Below are positions 47,601-59,598 of a DNA stretch of 64,000 nucleotides, one piece after another; position 1 is the stretch's first letter; each line of letters starts with the position of its first letter. Made by a program: the position numbers and the translations under genes. Source of the stretch: Jacaranda mimosifolia. Lineage: Eukaryota > Streptophyta > Magnoliopsida > Lamiales > Bignoniaceae. The notes under the pieces were generated by a model. It was not told the DNA's origin, made no database searches, and was given only the letters and a program-made list of their open reading frames with translations. The stretch covers positions 26,950,690 to 27,014,689 of the forward strand of contig CM032118.1 in NCBI GenBank assembly GCA_018894105.1, written 5' to 3'.

Positions 47601-48186
47601 CACTTTCAATTCAATCCCGATTAATGTCAATGGACGACTGTAAAAGCAATCCTTAAGTACTTGAGAAGGACTAAGGACTTATTTTTGGTATACGACAATG
47701 GAGAATTGAAACCCAAGGGGTTTTTGGATTCAAGTTTCCAATCCGATGTAGACAGCCTAAAATTTACTTTTGGATTTATATTTTGCCTTAATGACGGTGC
47801 AGTAAGTTGGAAGAGCTTCAAACAAGACACTACGGCCGATTCCACTACTGAGGCAAAATATATTGCGGCTTTGAAAGCTGCAAAGGAAGGAGTTTGGATA
47901 AAAAAACTTCATCTAAGAGTTAGATGAAGTACCTAGCATGCAAAAGCCTACGATTTTCTTATGAAGACAACTTTGGACTTAAGCTAAGATCTCATCAACC
48001 GATCCAAACATATTTGAGACATTATCATTTGATATATGATATCATTTGATAAAATGCGACATCCAAGTGGAATGGATTGCCTCTAGAGAGAATATAGCAG
48101 AACCACTATCTAATCCCTATCTCAAAATGTCTTTGAAGAACATCTTGTGAAGATTGGTCTTAAGATTACGGGGAATTGACTTTAGA
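47601..48186 (+). pseudogene. Element C RNase H, degenerate
   Basis: The frame 47661-47927 gives KDLFLVYDNGELKPKGFLDSSFQSDVDSLKFTFGFIFCLNDGAVSWKS and KQDTTADSTTEAKYIAALKAAKEGVWIKKL, the copia RNase H with its TEAxYIA block. The C-terminal end is broken after that. Confidence 0.85.
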
Positions 48187-48199
48187 ACAAGTGGGAGAT
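48187..48199 (+). other. Polypurine tract of element C
   Basis: AACAAGTGGGAGAT directly before the 3' LTR start TGCTAGAATAG; the same tract as in elements A and E. Confidence 0.8.
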
Positions 48200-49975
48200 T
48201 GCTAGAATAGTACCCTGCAAGCCAATAAGATTGGCATGTAAACTATTTTACTTGTGATACAATTTTGATTGAATGATATTCCCTACAAATGGCCATCTTC
48301 ATCTTGTGCTTATATTACTTTACCGATATTTGGTTGAAGCCCTTAGATCATACAAGACTATGGGACTTGGTTAGTACACTCGGTGATGATCAGGGAATAA
48401 GTTTTACATAGTCGTGATCTTAAACATCCCAAGTCATAGAATCTTATGGGATAGGGCATCTAAGATTCGAATAGACTTGCACTAACGATGTATAATCCAA
48501 GGGTTGGATATTGCTCCGTTCCGTGAGCAAATCATATGTGATATGGGTGCATATTAGTGGGTACTTATTAGAGAACAAGGTACTGGAGACCCGTCCGAAG
48601 AATCCACTAGGTAGCCATAGTGGCATGTCGGTAGTGGCTAGTTCTCTAGCTTACGCTAGTGCATATAATTAGTCATTTCACATGAGGATCCATTGTAACC
48701 TTATGTTTAGGTCCTCATACTTTGACTCCTCCTTAGCTACTTAGCGGGCGTTCCGGTGGTGATTAGGCATGAGCTACTTAGACATGGAGGTTTATGAAAT
48801 CCAACATGGGATTCGACTCCTCATCTTTGTGAACGACGAGTGCATCTCTTATACGTTCTACAATGATCGATTCGAAGGAGTCCTTGGCCAAGGCCTTGTG
48901 ATAATTTGGAAAAGAGTTTTCCAAAGATAAGGTCACAAATAGGAATCGAACATTGAGAATAGATGTATAGTATCGAGGTGATTAGTGAGCCAGCAAATAT
49001 CTTACCCTGGGCCTCTTTCAGGGAGATAGAAGATGGAAGGACCGCATTTCCATGGTACGTATAGAGCTAAAATGGTTCACCAAAAGCATTCATTCGGCCA
49101 ATTGTTGGGCTCCATGGGCTTGAGGTTGGACATCGATCATGGAGATTAGGTGGTTTTTAATTAATAGAGATTAATTAAACTGAGTCAGTTAGTTTAAAAG
49201 GACTTTTAAACTAACGTGAATATATAATAGTCTAAAAGACAAAAAGATTGTGAGCTCATGTCCAATGAACGGTAGAATCTAATGAGTCCAATGAACGGTA
49301 GAATCTAATGAGTCACACACAAAAGCTAATTGGATATCCTAGTGATGAGTGGAATCTTCTAAGTGTTAGAATGATTCCATGGTGGTTGAAAATTAAGTGA
49401 TTCAGTTGACGCAATTTTTAGTCATTTTGGCTTGATCAATTTAATTATTAAATTGATCTAATTAATCTAAGAAGTTAAATTAAGACCAATAAAATTAAGT
49501 CTTAATTTAATTTGGTGTCATATGACTATCAACTGGTCAAGTAAACTTAAAGAGTTAAGTTTGTTGACTTAAAGATTAAGTCAAAGTTTAATTAAATTAA
49601 AGTGTTTAATTTAATTAAATTGAAGAACTAATTTTGGAGGCAAAATTCAAATGAAATGTTAAATTGATGAATTAGAATTTAATTGGCAGACATTTCATTA
49701 AATGAAATGTAGATTCGAAATTAAGTTCAAATTCAAATTAACATGCAACTTGCAAGATGCTTGCTAGTTGGCATGCTTAGGTGGACCCCTCTCCCCCCCG
49801 TTGAGGAAGGTGCGATGCCACCTTGGCATCACACTATCACACCTTCCTCCTTCTATATCTATATATAGAGGGGGCAACCACCAGCTGATTATTCATTCAC
49901 ACATTTTGTGCATCTAAAAGTTAGATCTAAAATTCCCTCCAAAATTGTGATTGTCTCATGAGTTTAGGTTTCATT
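48200..49975 (+). mobile_element. 3' LTR of element C, truncated
   Basis: Matches the 5' LTR for about 1.78 kb, then breaks off at ...GGTTTCATT and is replaced by the inside of another LTR. It contains a 26-bp tandem duplication (49261-49312) missing from the 5' LTR. TATA at 49862-49868. Confidence 0.85.
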
Positions 49976-51804
49976 GAAGGCCCATTGGAGAATCCACTAG
50001 ATAATTGTAGTGGCAATTTGGTAGTGGCAAATTCTCCAGCTTACACCAGTGCATATTATTAGTCCTCTGACTTGAGGATCTATGGTAACCTTCTGTCTGG
50101 TTCTCATGCTTTGACTCTTTCTTGACCACTTAGCGGGTTTTTCGGGTTGAGGTTAGGTATAAGCTACTTGGCATGGAGGCTTATGAGATTCAAGATAGAA
50201 TCCGACTCCTCACTTTTGTGAAGGGCGAGTGCATCTTCTATGCATTCTATAATGATCGATTCTAAGAAATTCTTGCGCAAGGTGGTGTGACAATTTAGAA
50301 AAGGAGTTTTTCGAAGATGAGGTCACATAAGGGAATCAAATATTGGGAATAAAGATATAGTATCGAGGCTATTAGGGTGCCGATAAATATCTTGCCCTAG
50401 ATCTCTTTTGGGGGATAGGAGACGGAAGGACTGTATTTGCATGGTAAGCTACAGCTATAATGGTTCTCCAAAATATTTATTTCAGCCAATTAGTTGGGCT
50501 TCATGGGCTTGAGGTTAGACATCAACCATAGAGATTGCGTGCTCTTCAATGAATGAAATTAATTGAATTGAGTCGATTAGTTTAAAAGTGTTTTAAACTA
50601 AAATGAATATATGATATTCAAAAGTCATAAGGAGTTGAGAGCCTATGTCCAATGAATGGTAGTATCTATTGGGTCACACAAAAGCCAATTAGCTTCCTAG
50701 TTGATGGAGCAATTTTTTAAGAGTTAGAGAATTTCTCCTAGTGGATTGATTTTTGAGGTATCCAATTTAAAGGTCAATTTTGGCTTGATTAATTTAAGTG
50801 TTAAATTAATCAATTGATTTAAAAGGTTAAATTAGACCAATAATTAAGGAGTTAATTATTTGGTGCCAAAGTGACAATCAATTGGTCAAGTCAACTTAAA
50901 GAGTTAAGTTAACAAAATGAAGCTTAAAAGTTAAGCTTGTTTAACTTAAGAGTTAAGTCAAAGGTTAAATAATTAAATTAAAGTGTTTAATTTAATTAAT
51001 GGGAAGAATACATTTTGGAGGGAAAATTCAAATGAAATGTTCATTTGAATTAGCATCTTAATCAGTTTGAAGTTTGATTTCAAATGTAATTAAGATGGAC
51101 ATGAAATTTAAATTGGATTTGAATTTGCATTTGCCACCTTGGAAATGCAAGTTGGCTGCCCACCAACCTCACCCTATATATAGATATGGAGGGTATGGGG
51201 ATAGGACATTGCTGAAAGTGTGAAATAATTAGATTCTTTTCTACAATTCCCTCCAAAACTCCTTGCAAGCATTGCATTCATGTGTTGAAAGCTTTTCTCT
51301 CTTCTTCTTTTTCCATACCTCAAATTGACCTCTACCATTTTCATTCTCCTCCCTTATTCTAGCCTGTATTGAGGAGAGTTTGGAAGTTTCAATTGGTGTG
51401 TGGATCATATCAATAGAGGCGAACAAGTTAGTTTGCTACGATTTGGAGATCTATTTCAGCAATGCACCAATTTGGCAAAAATTTCTAGGGAGATCAAGAA
51501 AGCTTTTTGATCCGAATTTTTTACTATGTTTCTTCCAAGGTGTTGAGAGGTTTTAGTATTTTTTTTGTGAATTTTGGAGGAGTTTTAACAAGGTTAAAAA
51601 TCACTCCCTTCCTACTGTGCGGTTTCTGGCAGATTCTGGATTGGTGAAAGGTTCACCACTTTCTCCTTGGATATTAGCATTTCAAGGTAACACTCTATCT
51701 AAATATGGATTTTAGGCATGATTTGATCCTAGTTAGCATGTAAGCACTAGTTTATTTGGCTTATGAAGTTTTATAATTGGATCATAGTACCTTACTTACT
51801 TTCA
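49976..51804 (+). mobile_element. 5'-truncated LTR of fragment D
   Basis: Begins inside the consensus (GAAGGCCCATTGGAGAATCC) and runs to the normal LTR end (CTTACTTTCA), followed by a primer site, so it is the remains of a 5' LTR. TATATATA at 51175-51182. Its start coincides with the break in the 3' LTR of element C. Confidence 0.8.
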
Positions 51805-51819
51805 AGTGGTATTGAAGCC
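51805..51819 (+). other. Primer-binding site (tRNA-Met type), fragment D
   Basis: AGTGGTATTGAAGCC directly after the LTR; degenerate initiator-Met primer site. Confidence 0.75.
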
Positions 51820-54001
51820 TAAAATCATGCTTAGATTTGGATTTTTTGTTGATGATTGATTCATGTGATGGATTGATCAAAATTACCAAATTCTCAATTC
51901 ATATGATGGATTGGACTGTTTCGTTGATGTTGTGTGTGGCTTTTTGATTGATGAATTGAAAGCATGCCAATATGTGTTTTAAGTGTTGATTCATATGATT
52001 AGTATGTTTTAATTCATAACTATTAATATTGAATGTTGATTTAGCATTAATTGATGTTATATGTTGATATAGAATGTTGAAGATTGGCTAAAATAGTTTT
52101 GGTCATTTTTGGATTCAATTTGATTGGAGTTTTGTTGGAGATTTTTGAAGAATACGATTCTCACTTAAACTTTATTTTTTAAGCTTGATTGAGCACTTAA
52201 ATTTTCAGTTTTAAAATGTGTTTTAGATTTGTAAATCGGTCCATAATGTGTGATTTGATGTTTAGAAGCAGTTCTAAAAATTTTGTTGTGCAAAAGTTGA
52301 GCTAAAAATCGGCTTCACTAGTTTTTACCCTAAAACATGTGGCTGCCGGTGGTCAGCCTTGGTGCAAGCTGGCAAGGCAGTGGCTGAGAGCCACTACCCA
52401 GCCATGTGGCTGGCACAGCTAGCAGTTCCAGGTTACAGGTTAGGCAGGGTTTGAGCTTGATTTTTGGCTACTTTAGTGGCTAGAAATGATGTTAAATCAT
52501 GTGTTATGGATGCACAAGTTTTGTGCAAATTCACAATTTTATGTTCGACATTTTTCAAGCTCTTTAAATCTTGTTAAAGTTTATCTCCAAATGTTGCATA
52601 AGTGTTATGCATGACCAATTATTTTTTAATTTGATTAGCATCTAATTGATGGAATTAATTATTAATTCTAGATTTGTTTATTGTTTATTTAATTGTTGAA
52701 TGGGGATGATCATGAGCCTTTAATATTGTTTTTATTTATTTCAAGTTGTTGAAATACGTTGTATTAAATTAGGGCTTCCATGCCTTTTTTATTTCTACCT
52801 TGTAAATGTTATAAGAGTAGAATAATTAGGAGCAAGGATTTCTTTCTCATGTAAAAGTTACATGGGACAAAGGAGACCTTGGAGACATGCAGACTTTTGA
52901 AGACCCATGAATGTATGGGATACAATCATGTAATAGTTACATAGAGTCAACCCATCTTAAATCAACTAGGTGGTGCACTTATGGGTCTAAGTGCACTACT
53001 TGGTTAGGCTCATGAGATCTTTGCAAGCAAAAACCCTCAACTTAGAATGTCTAAGTGTTTTCAAATATTAAGTCAAAATGATACAAATTAAAAGAGTTTT
53101 AATTAATCCAAGCCTTCTACCAATAGCGTATGCCGATGCTACCGATTTTGTGTGATGGTACTCATCCACAAGGGTCGCACTTAGGAGGAAAGCTGTGAGC
53201 ATGCACTTAGCATAAGATGCACTTTGACTTTGGAATGCCCACACATTGACACTCATACACGAGGGATGATGTGGTGCCCGTCTTGAGTCAAAGATTGATT
53301 GGTAGGTAGACTTAATGCTTAGTACCATATATGGCACACGTACACGTGGGTCTATGTGAAAAGTGAGGCAAAATATATCGAGAGTTGCATGAGATGCATT
53401 TAGCCAAAGTTGCTTATCCTTTGATTGCTTGTGGATAGCACTCGTACACAGGGGTCCACCTACAAGTCCTTGGGATCTTAATTTTCACTAGGAAATATGA
53501 TTTCCCGAATTCTTCTAGGAGGTGAAGAATTTGATAAAATAGTGGGAGGAAAATATGCTTGAAAGACCATAAATATGTTTTTAATATCAAAATAATCACA
53601 TAGTTATTCTCTTTTTCGCCTTTGACGATTTGTGAAATCTCAAGAATGGCTTAATGTTCCACTCAACGTTACTTTGGAAACCAATAAATCAACCAGGCCA
53701 AACTTCCACGATTGACTTAACCTCAAAAATCGTTCTAGATTCCTAAAAGTGGATATATGTCCTACATCAAGGTGCTCCTAATTCTATGGGAATTAAAGTA
53801 GATCAAGAGACACGTGAAAAGTTCACAAATTAGGTTTAAGATCGTCTTATCCCATGGTTCATGGTGGTATCTACAAACTTTAAAAGTCTTAAAGACACAT
53901 GAATAGTACCTTGGTTAAAGTTTACAAGAGTTGTAAAGCAAACAAGGTATGAGAAGTTCATGTTGCCAAAAGACATTTTTCAAGCTAGGATAGATGCAGA
54001 G
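51820..54001 (+). mobile_element. Fragment D leader and start of gag
   Basis: The leader to about 53,645 is collinear with that of element C, with the triple motif at 53157, 53248 and 53438. A gag-like ATG at 53646 is followed by an in-frame stop, and gag-derived sequence fades out near 53,990. All of pol is missing: the sequence jumps to an LTR fragment in opposite orientation. Confidence 0.7.
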
Positions 54002-54152
54002 TTAGAATATATATAGGAGATGCACTTGCCCTTCACAAAGACAAGGAGTCGGATACCATCTTGAATCTCACAAACCTCTATGTCTACATAGCTCATACCC
54101 AACCTCAACTCGAATGACCCGCTAAGTGGTCAAGGAAAGAGTCAAAAGCATG
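54002..54152 (-). mobile_element. 150-bp internal LTR fragment, target of element E
   Basis: Matches the segment at 55,740-55,890 of a full LTR in the same orientation. It ends ...AAAAGCATG where element E begins; in intact LTRs the next bases would be AGGACCTAAACAC. So element E was inserted into an LTR of its own family, with GCATG as likely target duplication. Confidence 0.65.
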
Positions 54153-56306
54153 TGATGGAAGGTGTGAGCCAAAGATCCAATTATAAAACATTTAAAAACT
54201 GAAGTCTAACTTGACCACACCTCCCCAAGGATCTAATTCATGGTACTAAATTGGATTTAGGTTAGAAAATTACCTCAAAGGTAAGATCCAACCGAAATTG
54301 TGAAGAGATTCTTAAACTCCTTCAATGTAGTCTCTACTGGCGTAGCAGATTGTGGACAACTTTTGTCCAACAAATCTTGTCAGAATCAACTGAAATTTGA
54401 ACTAGAAATCACCAACACCTTGATGAATCTATAGTAGAAAAGTTAGCCAAATCTTCTCCAAAAGGTATACCAGTAATGACTCCAAGTTTCTACCCAAATA
54501 GAGGATATCTAAAAAGCTAGCAATCCAATTGTTTTGCCTCTAATGATAAGATCAACATACGAATGGACAATTCAAATCTCTCTTATATTAATTGGAGAAC
54601 AAAAAAGAGACGTGAGAGGATGAAGGCTAATTTTGGAGGTAGGAGATGAAGAAAAATGTGAAGTTTTAACACATAAGGCAACACATGTAAAATTGGAGGG
54701 AATAAGATAATCTAATAATTAGATCTAAAATGCTTGTGTAAATTACATTCTTGGTCGGCCACCCTCTATATCTATATATAGATTAAGGAAAGGTGTGACG
54801 CTTAGGTGGCATCACACCTCCCTCATGGTTGGCGCCAACTTGCAAGCAAGTTGCATGTGAATTTATGTGAATTTGAATTTTATTTGGAATCTTCATTTCA
54901 TCTAATGAAATGTCATCCAAATAAATTCTAATTCACACCAAATGAACATTTCATTTGAATTTTCCCTCCAAAATTGATTCTTTATTTTAATTAAATTAAA
55001 CACTTTAATTTAATTAATTAACCTTTGACTTAACTTTTAAGTCAATTAGCTTAACTCTTTAAGCTATTTATTGTTAACTTAACACCTTAAGTTAACTTGA
55101 CCAATTGAGAGTCATATAGAACCAATTGAATTAACTCTTAATTTAATTGGTCTTAATTTAAATCCTTAAATTATTTAGATCAATTTAACAATTAAGTTGA
55201 TCAAGCCAAAATGACTAAAAACTAGTCAACCATCTACCTTCTCAAAAACAGTCATGATGGAATTTTGAACTCTTAGAAAATTCCCTTCATCAAGTAGGAT
55301 TTCCAATTGACTTTTGTGTGTGGCCCATTAGATTCTACCATTCATTGGATATAGGCTTACAACTCTTGTGATTTATTGAATATCATATATTTACATTAGT
55401 CTAAACTCCTTTAAGCTAATAACTCAATTCAACTAATCCCATTAATTGAAGAGTTCCCAATCTCCATGGTCAATGTCCAACCTCAAGCCCATGGACCCCA
55501 ACTAAGGGCCAAAATGAATGCTTTTGGAGAACCATTCTAGTTCTATGTTTACCATACAAATATGGTGCTTCCGCCTCTTATCTCCCAAAAGGAACCTAGG
55601 GCAAGATATTTTCTAGCTTCCTAATAGCCTCAATACTATGTGTCTATTCTCAATGTTCGATTCTGACTTATGACCTCATCTTTGGAAAACTCTTTTTCCA
55701 AATTGTCATACTGCCTTGTGCAAGGACCTTGGAATCGATCATTATAGAATATACAGGAGATGCACTTGCCCTTCACAACTACAATGAGTCGAATCCCAAC
55801 TCAGATCTCACAAACCTCATTGTCTAAGCAACTCACACCCAACCTCAATTCGAAAGACCCACTAAGTGATCAAGGAAGAGTCAAAGTACAAGGACCTAAA
55901 CACAAGGTTATCATGGATTCTTAGGTCAAAGGACTAATTATATGCACTAGCGTAAGCTAGAGAACTTGCCACTACCAACTTGTCACTATAGCTATCTAGT
56001 CGATTCTCCGAGTGGGCCTTTAATGAACTTGTTCTCTTATAAGCACCCATTAATATGCAGGCATATCTCATATGGTTTGCTCATGAAATGGAGCAATAAC
56101 CAACCCTTGGATTTATACATCATTAGTCTATCCAGATCTTAGATGCCCTGTCTTATAAGATCTAAGGGCTTCAACCAAATGCCAGTAAAGTAATATAAGC
56201 ATAAGATGAGATGACCATTTATAATGAATATCATTTAATTAAGATTGTATCACAAGTGAAATTGTTTACATGCTAATCTCATTAGCTGTGGGGTACTATT
56301 CCAACA
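54153..56306 (-). mobile_element. 3' LTR of element E
   Basis: 2,154 bp; plus-strand start TGATGGAAGGTG and end ...CTATTCCAACA. On the minus strand it is preceded by a purine-rich tract related to AAGTGGGAGAT (56307-56320). A TATATATAG run lies near 54,770. Confidence 0.85.
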
Positions 56307-56320
56307 ATCTCGTACTTGCC

Positions 56321-57034
56321 CTAAAGTTAATGCCCTATAGCCTCAGGGCCCCATCTTCTCAAGATGTCCTTCCATTACCTTTTGCATTTAGGGGTTAAGA
56401 TAGTGGTTCTGCTATATTCTCTTCTAAGGCAACTATTTCCACTCAGATGTTGCCTCCATCAATTGATATCATATATCAAATGATAATGCATTTATCCATG
56501 TTTGGATCACTGATGAGATCTTGGCTCAAGTCCAAAGGTATCTTCAAAAGACAACCATAGGCTTATGCATGCTAGGCACTATATCCAACTTTTGGATGAA
56601 GTTTCTATCTAAACACCTTTCTTTGCGATTTCCAAAACCATAATATATTCTGCCTTTATGGTCAAATCGGTCGTGGTGTCTAGTTTGGAACTCTTTGAAC
56701 TCACAACACCGCTATTAAGGCAAAATATGAATCCAAAAGTGAATTTTAGGTCATCTGCGTTGGATTGGAAATTAGAATCCAAAAATCCCTCGGGTTTCAA
56801 TTCTCCATTACTGTATACCAAAAATAAATCCTTGGTGCTTCTCAAGTACTTAAGGACTGCTTTAACGGCCATCCAGTGACTTTGACCGGGGTTTGATTGG
56901 AAACGACTCGTAACACTTAGACTGTGTGCCACATCCACTCTTATACATTGAATGACATACATTATGCTCCCAATGGCGGAGACATAAGGTATGTGGAGCA
57001 TCATACATCTCTCTTCCTCTGTCTTAGGGGCCAT
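56321..57034 (-). pseudogene. Element E RNase H, degenerate
   Basis: The frame 56609-57034 covers the RT tail (YVSAIGSIMYVIQCIRVDVAHSLSVTSRFQSNPGQSHW) and RNase H (KDLFLVYSNGELKPEGFLDSNFQSNADDLKFTFGFIFCLNSGVVS). The TEAEY block reads TIKAEYIM. This is one of the longest open stretches of the family here. The C-terminal part below 56,600 is broken. Confidence 0.85.
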
Positions 57035-57738
57035 AGACTTGTAGAGACAAAGATCGTGTCCTATAGGGAAGAATCCTTACTTGGATTCTTCCATACTAAA
57101 CCTTTTTAGTATCTTGTCAATGTATGGGGTTTGAAAAAGCCCCAGCATCCTCCTCGATCTATCTCTATAGATACATATTCCTAATACATAGGATGCTTCT
57201 CCCAAATCATTTATAGAGAATTGAGTAGATAACCACGCTTTAGTACTTTTTAATATTGCTCTCTCATTCCCAATAAGAAGAATGTCATCAACATAAAGCA
57301 TAATAAACTGTATACTACTCCCACTAACCTTCTTGTACACAGATGGTTCATACATATTTTTTACAAAGCTAAACGATTTGACCATCTTGTAAAACGTATG
57401 TTTCAACTTCAGGATGCTTGCTTGAGTTCATAAATGGATCTCTCGAGTTTGCAAACTTTTTGCTCACTTCCTTTAGATGTAAAACCTTGTGTTTGCTCCA
57501 TATAGATTTCTTCTTCAATGTTTCCATTGAGGAAAGTGGTTTTCACATCCATTTCCCATATCTCATAGTCATAATATGCGGCTATGGCAAGGAAAATTAG
57601 AATGGACTTAGGTATTGCGATCGATCAAAAGGTTTCCTCGAAATAGATACCGGGTGTTTGAGAGTAGCCTTTTGCCCCTAATCATTCCTTAAAGGTAATT
57701 ACCTTTTCATCGACTCCCGACTTTCGATTATAGATCCT
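57035..57738 (-). pseudogene. Element E reverse transcriptase core, degenerate
   Basis: The frame 57077-57406 reads MKHTFYKMVKSFSFVKNMYEPSVYKK, then IQFIMLYVDDILLIGNE with YVDD at 57284-57295, and ASYVLGICIYRDRSRRMLGLFQTPYIDKILKRFS. The catalytic motif is intact, unlike in element A. Upstream blocks (KQVDVKTTFLNGN- and FMEQTQGF-like, about 57,470-57,560) are in other frames. The MITE at 57747 splits the domain. Confidence 0.85.
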
Positions 57739-57746
57739 CTTGCAAC
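57739..57746. other. 8-bp target-site duplication of the MITE, left (CTTGCAAC)
   Basis: Exact copy of 58232-58239. Confidence 0.9.
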
Positions 57747-58231
57747 TAGTGGTGTGCATTTGGCTAAACCAAACCGAACCAAATAAAAAAATTCAATTAA
57801 TCGAGAATTTTGGTTTGATATTTTGGCAAACCAAAAATCGAACCAAACTGGGCGGTTTGGTTTGGTTTATGGTTAACCGATTTTTTAATTTTTTTTTAAC
57901 TTTTTTAACTTTTAATGGGCATGAAATGGGGCCTAAACAAGAATGAGCCTATTCTCAAGATTTGGGAATTGGGGAAACTAGGAAAGGAAAACAAAACTTT
58001 ATGAGTTTTTGGAAAAATAAAATTATAAAAATTAAAAAGAAAAAAAAGAAAAAAATGGTTTATGGTTCGGTTTGATTTTTTTCGGTTAAAAACCAAACCG
58101 AACTGAAAACTAAACAACCAAAAAATCAAAAATCGAAACCAAACCATATTTTCATGGTCCAGTTCAGTTTGGACCGAATTTTTTTGGTTCGATTCGGTTC
58201 GGCCAATTAACCAAATCGGTGCACACCCCTA
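57747..58231. mobile_element. hAT-like MITE with 8-bp target duplication
   Basis: 485 bp, termini TAGTGGTGTGCA and (reverse complement of the right end) TAGGGGTGTGCA, a typical plant hAT terminal inverted repeat with one mismatch in 12. It is flanked by a perfect 8-bp duplication CTTGCAAC, the hAT signature. Subterminal regions are full of AACCAAACCG / CGGTTTGGTT motifs in both orientations. It has no transposase; the 68- and 80-codon frames inside are incidental. Inserted in the RT of element E, so it is younger than that element. Confidence 0.92.
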
Positions 58232-58239
58232 CTTGCAAC
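58232..58239. other. 8-bp target-site duplication of the MITE, right (CTTGCAAC)
   Basis: Exact copy of 57739-57746. Confidence 0.9.
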
Positions 58240-59598
58240 CAACGAAAACTATTCCCTTCGATGGATCTACTAAAGTCCATACTTTCTTTGAGTACATGGA
58301 GTCCATTTTGGATTTCATGGCGTCAAGCCAATGTCCTGAGTCTATGTCCAACATAGCTTCCTCATAAGTCTTCGGATTACTATCCAATTGGCCCGTCTCA
58401 TGAAAAAATTTGAACATTTCGGGTTGCTTCTTGATTCGGTCCTATGTTCTTAGCGATTGTGTGTTAGGCTCTTGATATTCACTTGTTTCCACCACTTATG
58501 GAATTTGATGAACATCTTGAACTTCATTAAGTTCAACAACAATGGCCTTTTCTATTTAATAGAAAATTATTTTCCAAAAAGGTGGTGTTCCTTGAAATAA
58601 ACACCCTTTGTTCTAAGGGATCATAGAATAATAACCCAAAGACTTTTTTGGGTATCCCACCACTAACTTGCATAAGATGGATCTATTGTCCAACTTGTCT
58701 CCCATTAGCCATCTCATGCAAGTGGGAAACCCCCAAACTCTTAGAAAAGAGTAAGAAAGTGCTTTGCCATACCACATCTCATGAAGAGTCTTTTGCACTG
58801 ACTTTAAAGGTACTAAATTCAGTAACTTCGCCGTCGTTTCTAAGGTGTATCCCCAAAAGAATACATACACATCGAAAAAGCTCATCACGGAATGTACCAT
58901 GTCTAACAAGGTACAATTACTCTTTTTGGCTACTCCATTGTGTTGGGGTGTGTCGGATGACGTCCAATGAGAGAGAATCTCATTCTCCTTTAGATAGCCG
59001 AAGAATTCAGTACTTAAGTATTCTCTCCCTCAATTTGATTGAAGAGCTTTAATACTTAGTCCCTTTTGCTTTTCTACTTCATTCTTATACTCTTTGAACT
59101 TTTCAAAGGCTTCAGACTTGTACTTTATAAAATACATGTGTTCGAACCGAATATGATAATTGGTGAATGTGATGAAGTAAGAATAACCTCCTTTTACACT
59201 AACTCTTAGTAGGCCACAAACATCCATATGGATCATATCCAAAGGACTTGTGGTTCACTCTATTTGTTCTACAAAAGGAGCCTTAGTCATTTTTCCCTTC
59301 AAACAAGACTACAAGTAGGAAATCCTCAATGCCACTAACATTTAGTGCTTTGAAAGCTTCTAACTTATTCATCCTATTTTTAGAAATATATCCAAGTTAG
59401 GCATGCCATAAGATGGCATCTTCTTGATTATCTAATTTTCTTTACTTGATTGAATGTGCAACTAAAGAACCCATTCTTTAATGCCTTTATCCAAAATAGG
59501 AATTGAAATAATGTTCTCAACAGTGTATGGTACATAATAACAAAGGTTCAATACAAGCATGAAGTTCCCTAAGTCTAACTTATAATATGCTTTTGGCT
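58240..59598 (-). pseudogene. Element E RT N-terminus, integrase and GAG-pre-integrase, degenerate
   Basis: The frame 58229-58417 gives LDIDSGHWLDAMKSKMDSMYSKKVWTLVDPSKGIVF (RT start). The frame 58613-58909 has the integrase end (KTLHEMWYGKALSYSFLRVWG). The frame 59030-59242 has MDMIHMDVCGLLRVSVKGGYSYFITFTNYHIRFEHMYF, where the first core Asp is kept but the expected TDDH block reads TNYH, so one catalytic Asp is lost. GAG-pre-integrase traces run to about 59,460. Confidence 0.8.

Larger units (their letters stand above)
40196..49975 (+). mobile_element. Element C: nearly complete, inactive long-LTR Ty1/copia element
   Basis: Plus-strand element: 5' LTR 40196-42368, Met primer site 42369-42383, leader 42384-44365, gag 44366-45274, pol about 45,275-47,930, polypurine tract 48187-48199, and 3' LTR from 48200 cut off at 49975. 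Same family as element A. Stops and frameshifts run through gag and pol, for example a TGA in place of the Arg of the integrase DRGGEY block at about 45,974. The two LTRs differ by roughly 15 changes in their first 110 bases, nearly all transitions, so it is old. Confidence 0.88.
54153..59598 (-). mobile_element. Element E: 5'-truncated long-LTR copia element carrying a hAT-like MITE
   Basis: Minus-strand element with 3' LTR 54153-56306, polypurine tract, RNase H, RT, integrase and GAG-pre-integrase up to about 59,460 and a trace of protease to 59,598. There it is cut by the plus-strand LTR F. Its gag, leader and 5' LTR are gone. A 485-bp MITE lies inside the RT region. Same family as elements A and C. 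Confidence 0.85.

Noticed and set aside
57740..58147. 68- and 80-codon open frames
   Set aside because: They lie inside the 485-bp hAT-like MITE and reflect its low-complexity subterminal repeats.
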